From positions 1 through 64,000 of the forward strand of contig JAYTVA010000075.1 in assembly GCA_043744255.1 (NCBI GenBank): a DNA stretch of 64,000 nt, read 5' to 3'. Origin of the DNA: UKL13-2 sp043744255. Lineage in GTDB: Bacteria > Pseudomonadota > Gammaproteobacteria > Burkholderiales > Usitatibacteraceae. Positions within the stretch are counted from its first letter, which is position 1, and each line of letters starts with the position of its first letter. A model generated the notes under the pieces. That model was given only the letters and a program-made list of their open reading frames with translations. It was not told the origin of the DNA and ran no database searches. Below, piece after piece: positions 6,945-15,273 of the stretch. The position numbers and the translations under genes were made by a program.

Positions 6945-8162
6945 ATGACCTCCCCCCGCGATCACGCTCATCACGCCACCCCACGTTGGCTACTCGCGCT
7001 TTTGCTTGCCGCGCTCGCGATGCTGGGTCCGTTCGCGATCGATACGTACCTACCCGCATTCAACGGCATGGCGCGCGATCTCAATGCGAGCCCGTTGCAG
7101 ATGCAGCAAACGTTGTCGGTGTACTTGATTGCGTTTGCGTTTATGTTTTTGTTTCACGGCGCGCTGTCGGATAGTTATGGCCGCAAGCCCATCATCATTG
7201 CCGGGTTGATCGGCTTTTTGCTCGGCACGATCGGCTGCGCGATGTCGCAAGATGTGGCGTGGTTGCTGGTGTTTCGCGTGATGCAGGGTTTGTCAGTCGG
7301 AGCCGGCATGGTGGTAGGGCGTGCGATGATTCGCGATTTGTTCAACGAAACCGACGCGCAAAAATTGATGTCGATGGTGACGTTGTGGTTCGGCATTGCG
7401 CCCGCGATTGCGCCGGTGATTGGCGGCTATTTGTATGTGCATCTTGGCTGGCACGCGATTTTTTGGGCGCTGTCGGCCTTCACTGCCACTCTTATCGTGG
7501 TGATTCATTTCACGATTCACGAAACGCTGCCGGTGGAAAAGCGCCACTCGTTTCGCCCAGCACCGTTGTTTGCGGGGTATCGCGAGGTCGGCGCGAACCT
7601 GCCGTTCCTGCTGTATTCGCTGGCGCTGGGTTTTAACTTCAACGCGTTTTTTCTCTACATCATGGCCTCGCCCGTGTATTTGCCAGAGGTCTTGAAGCTT
7701 GCGCCGAATCAGTTCGCGTGGCTGTTTTTTCCGGGCATTCTCGGCATCATGCTGGGCGCGTATATCTCGGGGCGCGTCGCCGGCAAATTGAAAATGGCCG
7801 CGACCGTGCGGCTTGGCTATCGCTTCATGCTGATCGCCGCATTCACCAACCTTGCCTATGTGTTCGCGTTTGAATCAGCGGTGCCGTGGGCGGTGATTCC
7901 GATTTTTTTCTACGCAATTGGCAGCGCCTGCGCGATGCCATCCGTCTCGCTGCTGGTACTCGATATGTTTCCGACGCGGCGCGGCATGGCGGCTTCGCTG
8001 CAAAGCTTTATCACCGGCCTCACACACGCCGTCACCGCTGGTTTGATCGCGCCTGCGTTGTCGCATTCGCCCCGCGCGATGGCGCTCGGCATGGTCGGGC
8101 TGCTATTGGCGGGGCTCGCCTGCTGGATCGCGGCGCGCAGGCTCAGGCGGCGCACGATTTAG
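6945..8162 (+). CDS. Bcr/CflA-family multidrug efflux MFS transporter
   Basis: Inner-membrane proton-driven exporter of 405 residues with twelve predicted helices. The start of the first helix, LGPFAIDTYLPAF, is the hallmark of the Bcr/CflA (DHA1) branch. The MFS loop 2-3 motif reads GALSDSYGRKPIIIAG. Relatives export bicyclomycin, chloramphenicol or sulfonamides; the substrate here is unknown. The gene is convergent with the next MFS gene and their stop codons overlap by 4 bp, leaving no room for a terminator between them. No convincing ribosome site precedes the ATG. Confidence 0.92.
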   Translation: MTSPRDHAHHATPRWLLALLLAALAMLGPFAIDTYLPAFNGMARDLNASPLQMQQTLSVYLIAFAFMFLFHGALSDSYGRKPIIIAGLIGFLLGTIGCAMSQDVAWLLVFRVMQGLSVGAGMVVGRAMIRDLFNETDAQKLMSMVTLWFGIAPAIAPVIGGYLYVHLGWHAIFWALSAFTATLIVVIHFTIHETLPVEKRHSFRPAPLFAGYREVGANLPFLLYSLALGFNFNAFFLYIMASPVYLPEVLKLAPNQFAWLFFPGILGIMLGAYISGRVAGKLKMAATVRLGYRFMLIAAFTNLAYVFAFESAVPWAVIPIFFYAIGSACAMPSVSLLVLDMFPTRRGMAASLQSFITGLTHAVTAGLIAPALSHSPRAMALGMVGLLLAGLACWIAARRLRRRTI

Positions 8163-9439
8163 GCTGTCTGTTTGCAGTAGGTCTCTTTGGTAAACAGCAG
8201 CAACACCAGCGCAATCACACCCCACACCAGCGCGCACGAGAAGCCCAACTGATACGACGCGAACGCAAACACGCGCTTGCCATTCACAAGTGTGCCTTGC
8301 CAGGTGTGATCGAGAATCACGCCTACCAGCGGCTGCAAAATCATCGGCCCGATAATCACGCCCATGTTGGAAACGCCCGACACCGTGCCCGCCAGCCGCG
8401 CCGGGACGGACTCTTTGGCGAACGCGAAGGTGACGATGAAACAACTGGCAACAAAGCCGATGGCGGCCATCAGCGCGACCAGCACGAGATACGGCAGCGC
8501 GGGCACGTAAATCAGGATCGACCACAGCACCAGCGCCGCGATGAGTCCGCCGAGGTAAAGCGGTTTTCGCCGCCCGATACGATCTGACAGTGCGCCATAG
8601 GCAAGACTACCGCCCGCCCACACCACCAGCATCATCGAGCACAGTGTGGCCGCGTGCGTGGGCGTGAGGCCGTAGTGCGTAGTTAAAAACGGCACGCCCC
8701 ACAGCCCGGCGAAGCTCAGGGTCATGCCGCTACCCACCCCGGCGGCGACGAATAGCAAAACGACATTGCGGTAGCGCAGGACTTCTAGCAAACCGTCGAG
8801 CACGCGGGGGCGCTCAGCAGCGGTGGTCTCCGTGGCCGCGTAGCTTTGGTAGCCGCGATCAGCAGGATCGTTGCGCACGGCCAGCCACGCCAGCGCAGCA
8901 ACAACCAGCGTCAGCGCCGCGCTGCCCCACATCACGCTGCGCCAGCCGAATTGATCCACCAAGAGCCGAAGCGGCGCACCCGCAAACACCGCGCCGAACA
9001 CGCCCACCGCCAGCGCCGCACCCGACGCAAGCGCAAAATTTCGCGGCGGCATCCAGTGGCTGGCGAGTTTCAGCATCGCCACAAACGCCACACCGACCGA
9101 GCCGCCGATCAACAAGCGTCCGGCGTTCGCCCAAAACAAATCGGGTGCCAGCGCAAATACACCCGTCCCCATCGCCGCCACAATTGCGCCGACCGTGAGT
9201 AGCGCGCGTGCACCGTAACGATCCACCAACACGCCAGTGGGAATCTGCATCGCCACGTAGCTGTAAAAATAAAACGCCGACAAATTGCCGAGTGAAGCAG
9301 CGGTGAGTTGAAACGCGTCCGTCAATTCGGCAGTGATGACGGCGGGTGCGACGCGTTGATAAAACGCAATGAAGTACAAGGCCGCGCCAAGTCCCCACAT
9401 CGCCCACGCAAGCGACGCTGGCGGCTTCGGTACGTTCAT
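8159..9439 (-). CDS. MFS transporter
   Basis: Twelve-helix major facilitator of 426 residues. The MFS signature between helices 2 and 3 reads PTGVLVDRYGARALL, and the equivalent in the second half reads AYGALSDRIGRRKPLYLG. The opening segment (WAMWGLGAALYFIAFYQRVAPAV) resembles carboxylate or hexuronate-type MFS proteins of the anion:cation symporter group, but the substrate cannot be assigned. It starts within the ATGA overlap at the end of the DUF2834 gene upstream, so the two form an operon. Confidence 0.85.
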   Translation of the reverse strand: MNVPKPPASLAWAMWGLGAALYFIAFYQRVAPAVITAELTDAFQLTAASLGNLSAFYFYSYVAMQIPTGVLVDRYGARALLTVGAIVAAMGTGVFALAPDLFWANAGRLLIGGSVGVAFVAMLKLASHWMPPRNFALASGAALAVGVFGAVFAGAPLRLLVDQFGWRSVMWGSAALTLVVAALAWLAVRNDPADRGYQSYAATETTAAERPRVLDGLLEVLRYRNVVLLFVAAGVGSGMTLSFAGLWGVPFLTTHYGLTPTHAATLCSMMLVVWAGGSLAYGALSDRIGRRKPLYLGGLIAALVLWSILIYVPALPYLVLVALMAAIGFVASCFIVTFAFAKESVPARLAGTVSGVSNMGVIIGPMILQPLVGVILDHTWQGTLVNGKRVFAFASYQLGFSCALVWGVIALVLLLFTKETYCKQTA

Positions 9440-9822
9440 CGTGCCGCCATCGCGCGTTCGCGAGCGTAGAGGAATGCGGGCAGCGCGAAGGAGAGGCCGA
9501 TCAACACGTTGGTGATGACGAAAAAGAATGGCCAGCGAATTTCATTTCGTTTGGCTTCAACAAAAACAAATGGCCAAAAGACGAGGCAGGAGAGCGAGAA
9601 GTCGGTGAGCGTGGCGGCGGAAATTGCGCTGCCCCATGCGAGGGACAACGCGCCGGAGGTGCCGGGGTAGAAATGGATATAGCCGAAGTAGACGGCATAG
9701 GGCGCGATTGCGCCGATGCTCGCGGCAGCGGCATAGAAAAGTTGCAAAGTCGAGGAAGGGTGCGGGGTTTGAGGAGGTTTTGGCATTTCGTTTGCTATTG
9801 AGGCACTCGTTACTTTTGTCAT
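9436..9822 (-). CDS. DUF2834-like small membrane protein
   Basis: Protein of up to 128 residues with three hydrophobic segments and the family pattern of PYAVYFGYIHF, a LSCLVFWPFVFVEAKR stretch and a final ITNVLIGLSFALPAFLYARE helix. The first ATG (9822) lies inside the end of the long palindromic repeat at 9812-9927. The ATG at 9786 is therefore an equally likely start and would give 116 residues; neither has a good ribosome site. It overlaps the following MFS gene by 4 bp. Function is unknown; membrane assembly or a small helper of the transporter are guesses. Confidence 0.7.
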   Translation of the reverse strand: MTKVTSASIANEMPKPPQTPHPSSTLQLFYAAAASIGAIAPYAVYFGYIHFYPGTSGALSLAWGSAISAATLTDFSLSCLVFWPFVFVEAKRNEIRWPFFFVITNVLIGLSFALPAFLYARERAMAAR

Positions 9823-9927
9823 TCTGAGCGGCTTTTAGCGAAGAATCTCATCCGCCTAAACCATCGTCGCCAATTGCTACGGGATGAGATTCTTCGCCGG
9901 ATAAGGCTCGGCTCAGAATGACAAAGT
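9812..9927. repeat. Long palindromic repeat (MITE-like)
   Basis: The outer arms TTTGTCATTCTGAGC (9815-9829) and GCTCAGAATGACAAA (9911-9925) are perfect inverse copies. The inner arms GCGAAGAATCTCATCC and GGATGAGATTCTTCGC are also complementary, giving an almost continuous hairpin of about 115 nt. Repeats beginning TGTCATTCTGAGC are widespread in environmental proteobacterial genomes. No transposase gene is present in it. Confidence 0.8.
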
Positions 9928-9986
9928 GGAGTGGGTAACGCTAATTTGACGTTGAAGCGCAGCGGTGAAAAACGCCGTGCACACCA

Positions 9987-10379
9987 TCACACCTGCTCCC
10001 ACGGCAGTCCCTCTTTCCGCCACCCACCCAACCTTCCACGCTGATGATGCTCATCGAGATCACCTTCAAATCCCTCCAGCACATTGAACACCCGCGTAAA
10101 CCCAGCCGCTTCCAGCGCATGTCCGGCGTCTACGCTGCGATTTCCGGAGCGACAAATCAACACCACCGGGCGATGCGTTGCATGCCCGACGGATTTTTTC
10201 ACATGCCCAACAAAGTGTGGGTTGATGTCCCAATCCGGCCCGTCGTTCCAGGGGATCATCATCGCGCCGACGGGATGACCGACGAATAGAAATTCCATCT
10301 CGCTGCGGCAATCGACGAATACGGCGGTCGGTTCTTTGGCGAGAAATTCGAATGTGGCTTTGGGTTTGAGGTGTTCCAT
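9987..10379 (-). CDS. Rhodanese-like sulfurtransferase domain protein
   Basis: Single-domain rhodanese of 130 residues. The active-site loop CRSGNRS places the catalytic cysteine at residue 76 after a VVLI beta strand. The flanking pieces FVDCRSEMEF and AGHALEAAGFTRVFNVLEGFEG are typical. Such enzymes carry a persulfide and move sulfane sulfur in the cytoplasm; no signal peptide is present. The ribosome site GAAGGAGCCGCCATG is strong, and a TATAAT -10 element lies about 43 bp upstream. The partner protein is not evident from the neighbours. Confidence 0.92.
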   Translation of the reverse strand: MEHLKPKATFEFLAKEPTAVFVDCRSEMEFLFVGHPVGAMMIPWNDGPDWDINPHFVGHVKKSVGHATHRPVVLICRSGNRSVDAGHALEAAGFTRVFNVLEGFEGDLDEHHQRGRLGGWRKEGLPWEQV

Positions 10380-10421
10380 GGCGGCTCCTTCGTTTGCGGC
10401 TTATCGTTTGACTATGAGTGG

Positions 10422-10427
10422 ATTATA
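10422..10427 (-). promoter_or_regulatory. -10 element of the rhodanese gene
   Basis: TATAAT on the minus strand lies 42 bp before the rhodanese ATG. No clear -35 hexamer was found at normal spacing. Confidence 0.5.
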
Positions 10428-10487
10428 GCGACGACGCTTCCTGACACTTTTGCCAGTGCGATAATCGAATCACTAGGAGCCCGACAC

Positions 10488-11759
10488 ATGAACGCACGCG
10501 ATACCGCCACCCCCTCCGCGCTGGAGTCCACCATCACCAGCCACGCCGATAAACTCGAAGCGCAGGTGATTGCGTGGCGGCGTGATTTGCATGCCCACCC
10601 CGAACTTGGCAATCGCGAATTTCGCACCGCCAAGATCGTCGCAGAACATTTGCGCAAACTCGGCCTCGATGAAGTCAAAGAGCAAGTCGCGCACACCGGC
10701 GTGATCGGCGTGTTGCGTGGCGGCAAGCCCGGCCCCTGCGTGGCGCTGCGTGCGGACATGGACGGCCTGCCGGTCACCGAAGAAACCGATGTGCCGTTCA
10801 AAAGCACCGCGCGCACCATGTGGAACGGTGTGGAGTGCGGCGCGATGCATGCCTGCGGCCACGATACGCATGTGGCGATCCTCATGGGCGTGGCCGAGAT
10901 TCTGGCGGGCGTGCGCAAGGAGCTGTACGGCACCGTCAAATTTATTTTCCAGCCCGCTGAGGAATTGCCGCCGATGGGCGAAGAAGGCGGCGCGGAATTG
11001 ATGATGAAAGAGGGCTGCCTCGACGGCCCGAAAGTCGATGCGATTTTTGGTTTGCACATCACCTCAAAAATGCACGCCAACACCATCGGCTATCGCTCAG
11101 GGCCGTTGATGGCGAGTGCAGATCAGTTCCGTATTTTTGTGCGTGGTAATCAGACGCACGGCGCGCAGCCGTGGTCGGGGGTTGATCCGATTGTGGTCGG
11201 CGCGCAAATCGTGATGGGTTTACAAACCATCGTCTCGCGCAAAATGAATTTGACTGAGGAGCCGTCGGTCGTCACGGTCGGCAGCTTTCAGGCCGGCAAT
11301 CGCTCCAATATCATCCCCGACGAAGCGAAAATGGAAGGCACCATCCGCGCTTTTGATGAGCGGCACCGTAATGACATTCACGGCTTCGTGGAAAAAATCG
11401 CCACCATGATCGCGGAAGCCGGTGGTGCGAAAGCGCATGTGCATTTCGCGCGCGGCTATCCGGTGACGGTCAATGATGAGCAACTCACCGACTGGTCGGT
11501 ACCCGTATTGAAACGTGTGGCGGGTGCCGGTGCGGTGGGCGTCTGCCCTAAGACTTGCGGCGCGGAAGACTTCGCATTCTTTCAACAAGCAGTGCCGGGA
11601 TTTTTCTTTTTCATCGGCTGCACGCCGAAAGACAAGGACTGCAAATACGCGGCGTCCAATCACAGCCCCAGGTTTTACGTCGATGAGTCGGGCATCAAGC
11701 TGGGTGTGAAGGCGATGGCGACGTTAGCCGCCGACTGGCTGGCTGCGCACGCCAAATAG
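10488..11759 (+). CDS. M20-family amidohydrolase
   Basis: Zinc-dependent amidohydrolase of 423 residues in the M20/peptidase D group that includes hippurate and N-acyl-amino-acid hydrolases. The metal and substrate signatures are present: RRDLHAHPELGNREF, RADMDGLPVTEE, HACGHDTHVAIL, FIFQPAEE and GAEDFAFF. The start at 10488 has AGGAG 8 nt upstream and gives the family N-terminus; the frame upstream is open but not conserved in style. There is no signal peptide, so it is cytoplasmic. The exact substrate is open, and indole-acetyl-amino-acid or N-acyl amino acid hydrolysis are both possible. Confidence 0.93.
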   Translation: MNARDTATPSALESTITSHADKLEAQVIAWRRDLHAHPELGNREFRTAKIVAEHLRKLGLDEVKEQVAHTGVIGVLRGGKPGPCVALRADMDGLPVTEETDVPFKSTARTMWNGVECGAMHACGHDTHVAILMGVAEILAGVRKELYGTVKFIFQPAEELPPMGEEGGAELMMKEGCLDGPKVDAIFGLHITSKMHANTIGYRSGPLMASADQFRIFVRGNQTHGAQPWSGVDPIVVGAQIVMGLQTIVSRKMNLTEEPSVVTVGSFQAGNRSNIIPDEAKMEGTIRAFDERHRNDIHGFVEKIATMIAEAGGAKAHVHFARGYPVTVNDEQLTDWSVPVLKRVAGAGAVGVCPKTCGAEDFAFFQQAVPGFFFFIGCTPKDKDCKYAASNHSPRFYVDESGIKLGVKAMATLAADWLAAHAK

Positions 11760-11965
11760 CGCGCCGAAGATCTACGCCGCGCGGCCATCTCCAAGGTAAT
11801 TTGTGCGTAGGTAGGTCATAAAGCAAGACACTTAAACCAACGGTTTTGAGTCCTGACGCCAGATCTCGGGACCCTTGCGCCACATTCTCGCCACCAAATT
11901 GGGTGTTCTCGATTGCCAAATCGAGAACCTCGCAAATGCGGGGCGCAGGCCCTTGAATTGGAGCA

Positions 11966-12487
11966 TCAATGCAGTTTGGCTGATTTAGGTGCAGCGTCTC
12001 CCAGGAGATCAAAAAGCCGCCTAACAAAAACAAACCAATTGCGTAGAACTACGCGGTCCATGCGAAAGTACGTCCCAACTGTGAGCTCCGGTATTTTCGC
12101 GTGAGTTCGCTCATCAACCCGCCCGTAATTGTGCGCAAGCGCATTTCGCAAACCGCAAATATGTTTGAGCATCCGACAATCCCCATCGTCCAAGCTCTTT
12201 GCATCCAGCCCAACGCTCTTGCAAAATTCATCGATTCTCCAGTCAACGTCGGGCACGAGTTCGGTCACACGTGATTCAAACAATGCTTTCACCAGCAGAA
12301 AAAAAGCATTTGAAATTTCCATTTCTACTTGCGAGACGGACTGTTTGGTAGGAAAAGCTATTGGCGTTTCATCAAGCGGAAGCTTTATTTTTGTTCCCGC
12401 CTTGGGCACGCTTTTCAATGAAAGTTCATATGCGATCACCAGAGACTCCAACCTTACGAATGACTCGTGCTGCCAAGTTCGTTCCAT
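11966..12487 (-). CDS. HEPN-domain protein (RX4HXY motif), uncharacterised
   Basis: Protein of 173 residues that I cannot place in a named family. It is largely helical and contains RNALAHNY: Arg114, His119 and Tyr121 match the RX4HXY motif of HEPN ribonucleases. That motif sits after an LKHICGL helix, as in HEPN proteins. HEPN toxins such as HepT pair with an MNT nucleotidyltransferase antitoxin, but none is encoded within several kilobases on either side. The gene lies 53 bp downstream of yggX on the same strand. It could act as a solitary RNase, as a domain with a non-catalytic role, or as part of a defence system. Confidence 0.65.
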   Translation of the reverse strand: MERTWQHESFVRLESLVIAYELSLKSVPKAGTKIKLPLDETPIAFPTKQSVSQVEMEISNAFFLLVKALFESRVTELVPDVDWRIDEFCKSVGLDAKSLDDGDCRMLKHICGLRNALAHNYGRVDERTHAKIPELTVGTYFRMDRVVLRNWFVFVRRLFDLLGDAAPKSAKLH

Positions 12488-12540
12488 AGTTCCCTCATGC
12501 GTTATCCACTACGGCCTGCGCGGCGCTCGCTCCCGCAACA

Positions 12541-12816
12541 TCACGCCGCTGGCGGCGGAACGTATCCCGTCGCCTGATCGGCACCGTCGCCAAAAAAGTG
12601 CCGCATCATCTGTTCTTCGAGATACTTCCGCGCGCGCAAATCGGCGAGGTTCAGCCGATTTTCATTGACCAACCGCTTCTGGTGTTCGAGCCATTCTTTC
12701 CACGCTTGCTTGGAAACCTGCTCATAGAGTTGCTTACCGATCGGGCCGGGATAGGGCGCGTAATCGAGACCTTCAGCGTCGATTTTTAGTTTGATGCAGT
12801 GTACGGTTCTTGCCAT
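12541..12816 (-). CDS. yggX: YggX-family Fe(2+)-trafficking / oxidative damage protection protein
   Basis: Cytoplasmic protein of 91 residues, the standard size. It has the family landmarks VHCIKLKIDAEGLDY near the N-terminus, a PGPIGKQLYEQVSKQAWKEWLEHQ core and LNLADLRARKYLEEQM. It helps keep iron available and protects Fe-S clusters from oxidative damage in Salmonella and E. coli. Related iron proteins often have a cysteine in the first residues; here Cys7 follows VH. A ribosome site (CGGAGATTCACATG) precedes the start. The gene follows argA by 45 bp on the same strand. A perfect 7-bp hairpin (12833-12851) sits in that gap without a T-run. Confidence 0.93.
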   Translation of the reverse strand: MARTVHCIKLKIDAEGLDYAPYPGPIGKQLYEQVSKQAWKEWLEHQKRLVNENRLNLADLRARKYLEEQMMRHFFGDGADQATGYVPPPAA

Positions 12817-12861
12817 GTGAATCTCCGGTGCTGCCGCTCAATTAGAGCGGCCTCGAGTAAA

Positions 12862-14193
12862 TTAAAGCGGTTTCGAATAAATTTTCGAACGACGTTGGTA
12901 ATTGTAAAGTGCCTGTTTTTCGGCGGGCAGTTTGCTGATGTCGCTCTCATTGAAGCCGCGCTCGACGAACCACTGCGTTGTTTGCGTTGAGAGTACGAAC
13001 AATGTTTTGAACCCTTTCTCTTTCGCGCGCTTTTCAGCAAAGCTCAAGATGCGCTCACCACGCCCGCCATCGCGATAAAACGGATTCACCGCGAGGCATG
13101 CCAGCTCTGCCGATTTTTCGCTGGGGAACGGATACAGCGCTGCGCAGCCGATGATTTCGTTCTCCTGTTCGAGCACCACAAAGCGATCAATCTCCGCTTC
13201 AATCAGGCCACGTTCACGCCGCACCAACACGCCCTGCACCACCAGCGGCTCGATGATGGCAAGGATACCGTCAACATCGGCGAGCTTTGCGTCGCGCAGC
13301 TTGTCCTGCGGCTCCAGCAACACCATGGTGCCGATACCGTGATGGGTAAACAATTCCATCAACAACGCACCATCAACGTGGCGGCTGATAAGGTGCGCGC
13401 GCTTGACGCCATCACGTACCGCGCGAATCGCGCATGGCAGGTAGTAACGCACGTCGTCAGATAGCGTGTTGTTGCTGGCTGCAAGCAGTTCCTGCGCCTC
13501 GGCTGCGGTGACGTGCGAGACGTGTTTGTTTTTGGCGTCGGTTGCACCCATCGCCTCAGTGAGAAAGATGAGCTTATCGGCTTTCAGCGCACTCGCCACC
13601 GAGGTTGCGACATCCTCCAAGGTGCAATTAAAAATATCGCCGGTCGGCGAAAAACCAATCGGCGAAATCAGCACGACCTCATGATCGTCAAGCCTGCGCT
13701 TGATGCCTTCGACATCGACCTTGCGCACTTGGCCGGTGTGCATGAAATCCACGCCGTTATGCACGCCATAGGGACGCGCGGTGATGAAATTTCCGCTGGC
13801 AACGCGGATGTCGGCGTTGGCCATCGGCGAGTTGGCCAACTCGGTCGATAACGTCGCTTCGATTTCCATGCGCACGATGCCGTTGGCCTCTTTCACGCAG
13901 CGCAGTGCATCCGCGTCGGTGACGCGGCGACCATCGGCGATGCGCGCGGTGACGCCGTGTTGCTTCATTTGGTCTTCGACTTGCGGGCGCGTGCCGTGTA
14001 CCAGCACCACCCGCACTTCGAGGCTCACCAACACGTTGATGTCGTGTGCCAACTGCATCAACTCGCCCTCGGCCAACACCTCGCCGCCGAACGCGATCAC
14101 GATGGTGCCGCCGCCGAATTCATGAATGAACGGGGTGGCCGAGCGAAACCACTTGACGAAGACTTCGAGCTTTTTGGTGGTGTTTTTGGACAT
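12862..14193 (-). CDS. argA: N-acetylglutamate synthase (amino-acid acetyltransferase) ArgA
   Basis: First enzyme of arginine synthesis, acetylating glutamate with acetyl-CoA. It has 443 residues, matching the two-domain ArgA. An N-terminal amino-acid-kinase-like domain (about 1-290) carries the GGGTIVIAFGGEVL and VLVHGTRPQV motifs, and binds arginine as feedback inhibitor in known ArgA proteins. A C-terminal GNAT domain (about 300-443) has the acetyl-CoA loop FYRDGGRGERIL. It is followed by yggX. No other arginine genes lie nearby. Confidence 0.95.
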   Translation of the reverse strand: MSKNTTKKLEVFVKWFRSATPFIHEFGGGTIVIAFGGEVLAEGELMQLAHDINVLVSLEVRVVLVHGTRPQVEDQMKQHGVTARIADGRRVTDADALRCVKEANGIVRMEIEATLSTELANSPMANADIRVASGNFITARPYGVHNGVDFMHTGQVRKVDVEGIKRRLDDHEVVLISPIGFSPTGDIFNCTLEDVATSVASALKADKLIFLTEAMGATDAKNKHVSHVTAAEAQELLAASNNTLSDDVRYYLPCAIRAVRDGVKRAHLISRHVDGALLMELFTHHGIGTMVLLEPQDKLRDAKLADVDGILAIIEPLVVQGVLVRRERGLIEAEIDRFVVLEQENEIIGCAALYPFPSEKSAELACLAVNPFYRDGGRGERILSFAEKRAKEKGFKTLFVLSTQTTQWFVERGFNESDISKLPAEKQALYNYQRRSKIYSKPL

Positions 14194-14402
14194 GGGTTGC
14201 GGGTGGACAGAGAAACGTTGACGGGAGTTTAGCAGCGTGTGGTGAGCGGCATCGTCAGGCGCACAGCAATCACGCAGTTTTAGCGCGTCGCACGGGGGAA
14301 GACGATTAGATAATTGCTGTCGTTCCGAGGAGATTTAGCAGGACTCACTTCGCGATATGCACCAAACACCCTGTGGATATTGGCGTTTGACCAACTGCGC
14401 GC

Positions 14403-15149
14403 TCAGCGTCCAGCCATATCTCCTGCCAACGCCTGCATCGCCGCCATCACCGCCATCCCCGCCGTCTCCGTGCGCAACACGCGCGGCCCAAACGAAATCG
14501 CGCCCACACCCGCGCGCTCGGCATCGACAATTTCATCTTGCGTGAAACCACCTTCGGGGCCGATGACGATTGAAGTCGCAGTGCTGGTCGGCAATTGCGC
14601 AGGCGCACCGGGATGCAGCAGCACGCGTGGCCCCGTCTGCGGCGTGCGTAACCACGCGCCAAAATCCAGCACGCGATGAATGATCGGAACACGATTGCGA
14701 CCGCACTGTTCGCACGCGGCAATGGCAACACCCTGCCAATGCTCGGCACGCTTGTCGGCGCGTTCGGCGTTGAGTTTGGCGGTGGCACGCTGGGTTTGGA
14801 TTGGTTGGATTGCGGCAACACCAAGCTCGGTAGCCTTCTGGATGATCCAATCCATTTTTTCGCCGGTGGCGAGCGCTTGCACGAGCGTGATGGCGAGTGG
14901 CGATTCGCGCTCTATTGCGGCGTGTTGCAGCAGCGTGACCCCAACATCGCGTTTGCCGATGGTCTCGATGCGCGCAACAAATTCGCCACCCTCCCCGTCA
15001 AACAACGTAATCGTCTCACCTTCACGCAGGCGCAGCACGCGCACATGCGTGCTGGCGCGCGCATCGAGGGTGAACGCGCATGGCAACGCAGCATCGCGGG
15101 CAATCGGCGCAGTAACGAAAAAACGTGGGTACAGGATGCGAAAATTCAT
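14403..15149 (-). CDS. rsmE: 16S rRNA (uracil-1498-N3)-methyltransferase RsmE
   Basis: SPOUT-class methyltransferase of 248 residues that methylates U1498 of 16S rRNA. The N-terminal PUA-like part includes HVRVLRLREGE and the substrate segment LFDGEGGEF. The C-terminal trefoil knot that binds S-adenosylmethionine has VIGPEGGFTQDEI and LGPRVLRTETA, both diagnostic of RsmE. A TATAAT -10 element about 50 bp upstream would serve the gene. It is divergent from the phosphatase gene at 15274. Confidence 0.95.
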   Translation of the reverse strand: MNFRILYPRFFVTAPIARDAALPCAFTLDARASTHVRVLRLREGETITLFDGEGGEFVARIETIGKRDVGVTLLQHAAIERESPLAITLVQALATGEKMDWIIQKATELGVAAIQPIQTQRATAKLNAERADKRAEHWQGVAIAACEQCGRNRVPIIHRVLDFGAWLRTPQTGPRVLLHPGAPAQLPTSTATSIVIGPEGGFTQDEIVDAERAGVGAISFGPRVLRTETAGMAVMAAMQALAGDMAGR

Positions 15150-15199
15150 GAGACGAAAAGTGACAGGAGCACGAGGAAAGACGCTGGTTTGACAGGCGT

Positions 15200-15205
15200 A
15201 TTATA
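15200..15205 (-). promoter_or_regulatory. -10 element of rsmE
   Basis: TATAAT on the minus strand, 50 bp upstream of the rsmE start, in the divergent intergenic region. The -35 element is weak. Confidence 0.45.
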
Positions 15206-15273
15206 GCGGCGCGCTCTGTAACGCAAGTCGCAGACTGCGCGCAAATCCACGTTGTTTTCACGATTGCCCAGCC

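Noticed and set aside
11695..12033. Minus-strand frame of 112 residues at the end of the M20 gene
   Set aside because: Overlaps both the amidohydrolase and the HEPN gene, has no ribosome site, and the composition is poor.
12129..12668. Plus-strand frame of 179 residues opposite the HEPN gene and yggX
   Set aside because: No ribosome site and runs across two minus-strand genes, one of them certain.
12833..12851. Hairpin between argA and yggX as a terminator
   Set aside because: Perfect 7-bp stem but no T-run on the minus strand; yggX probably shares the transcript.
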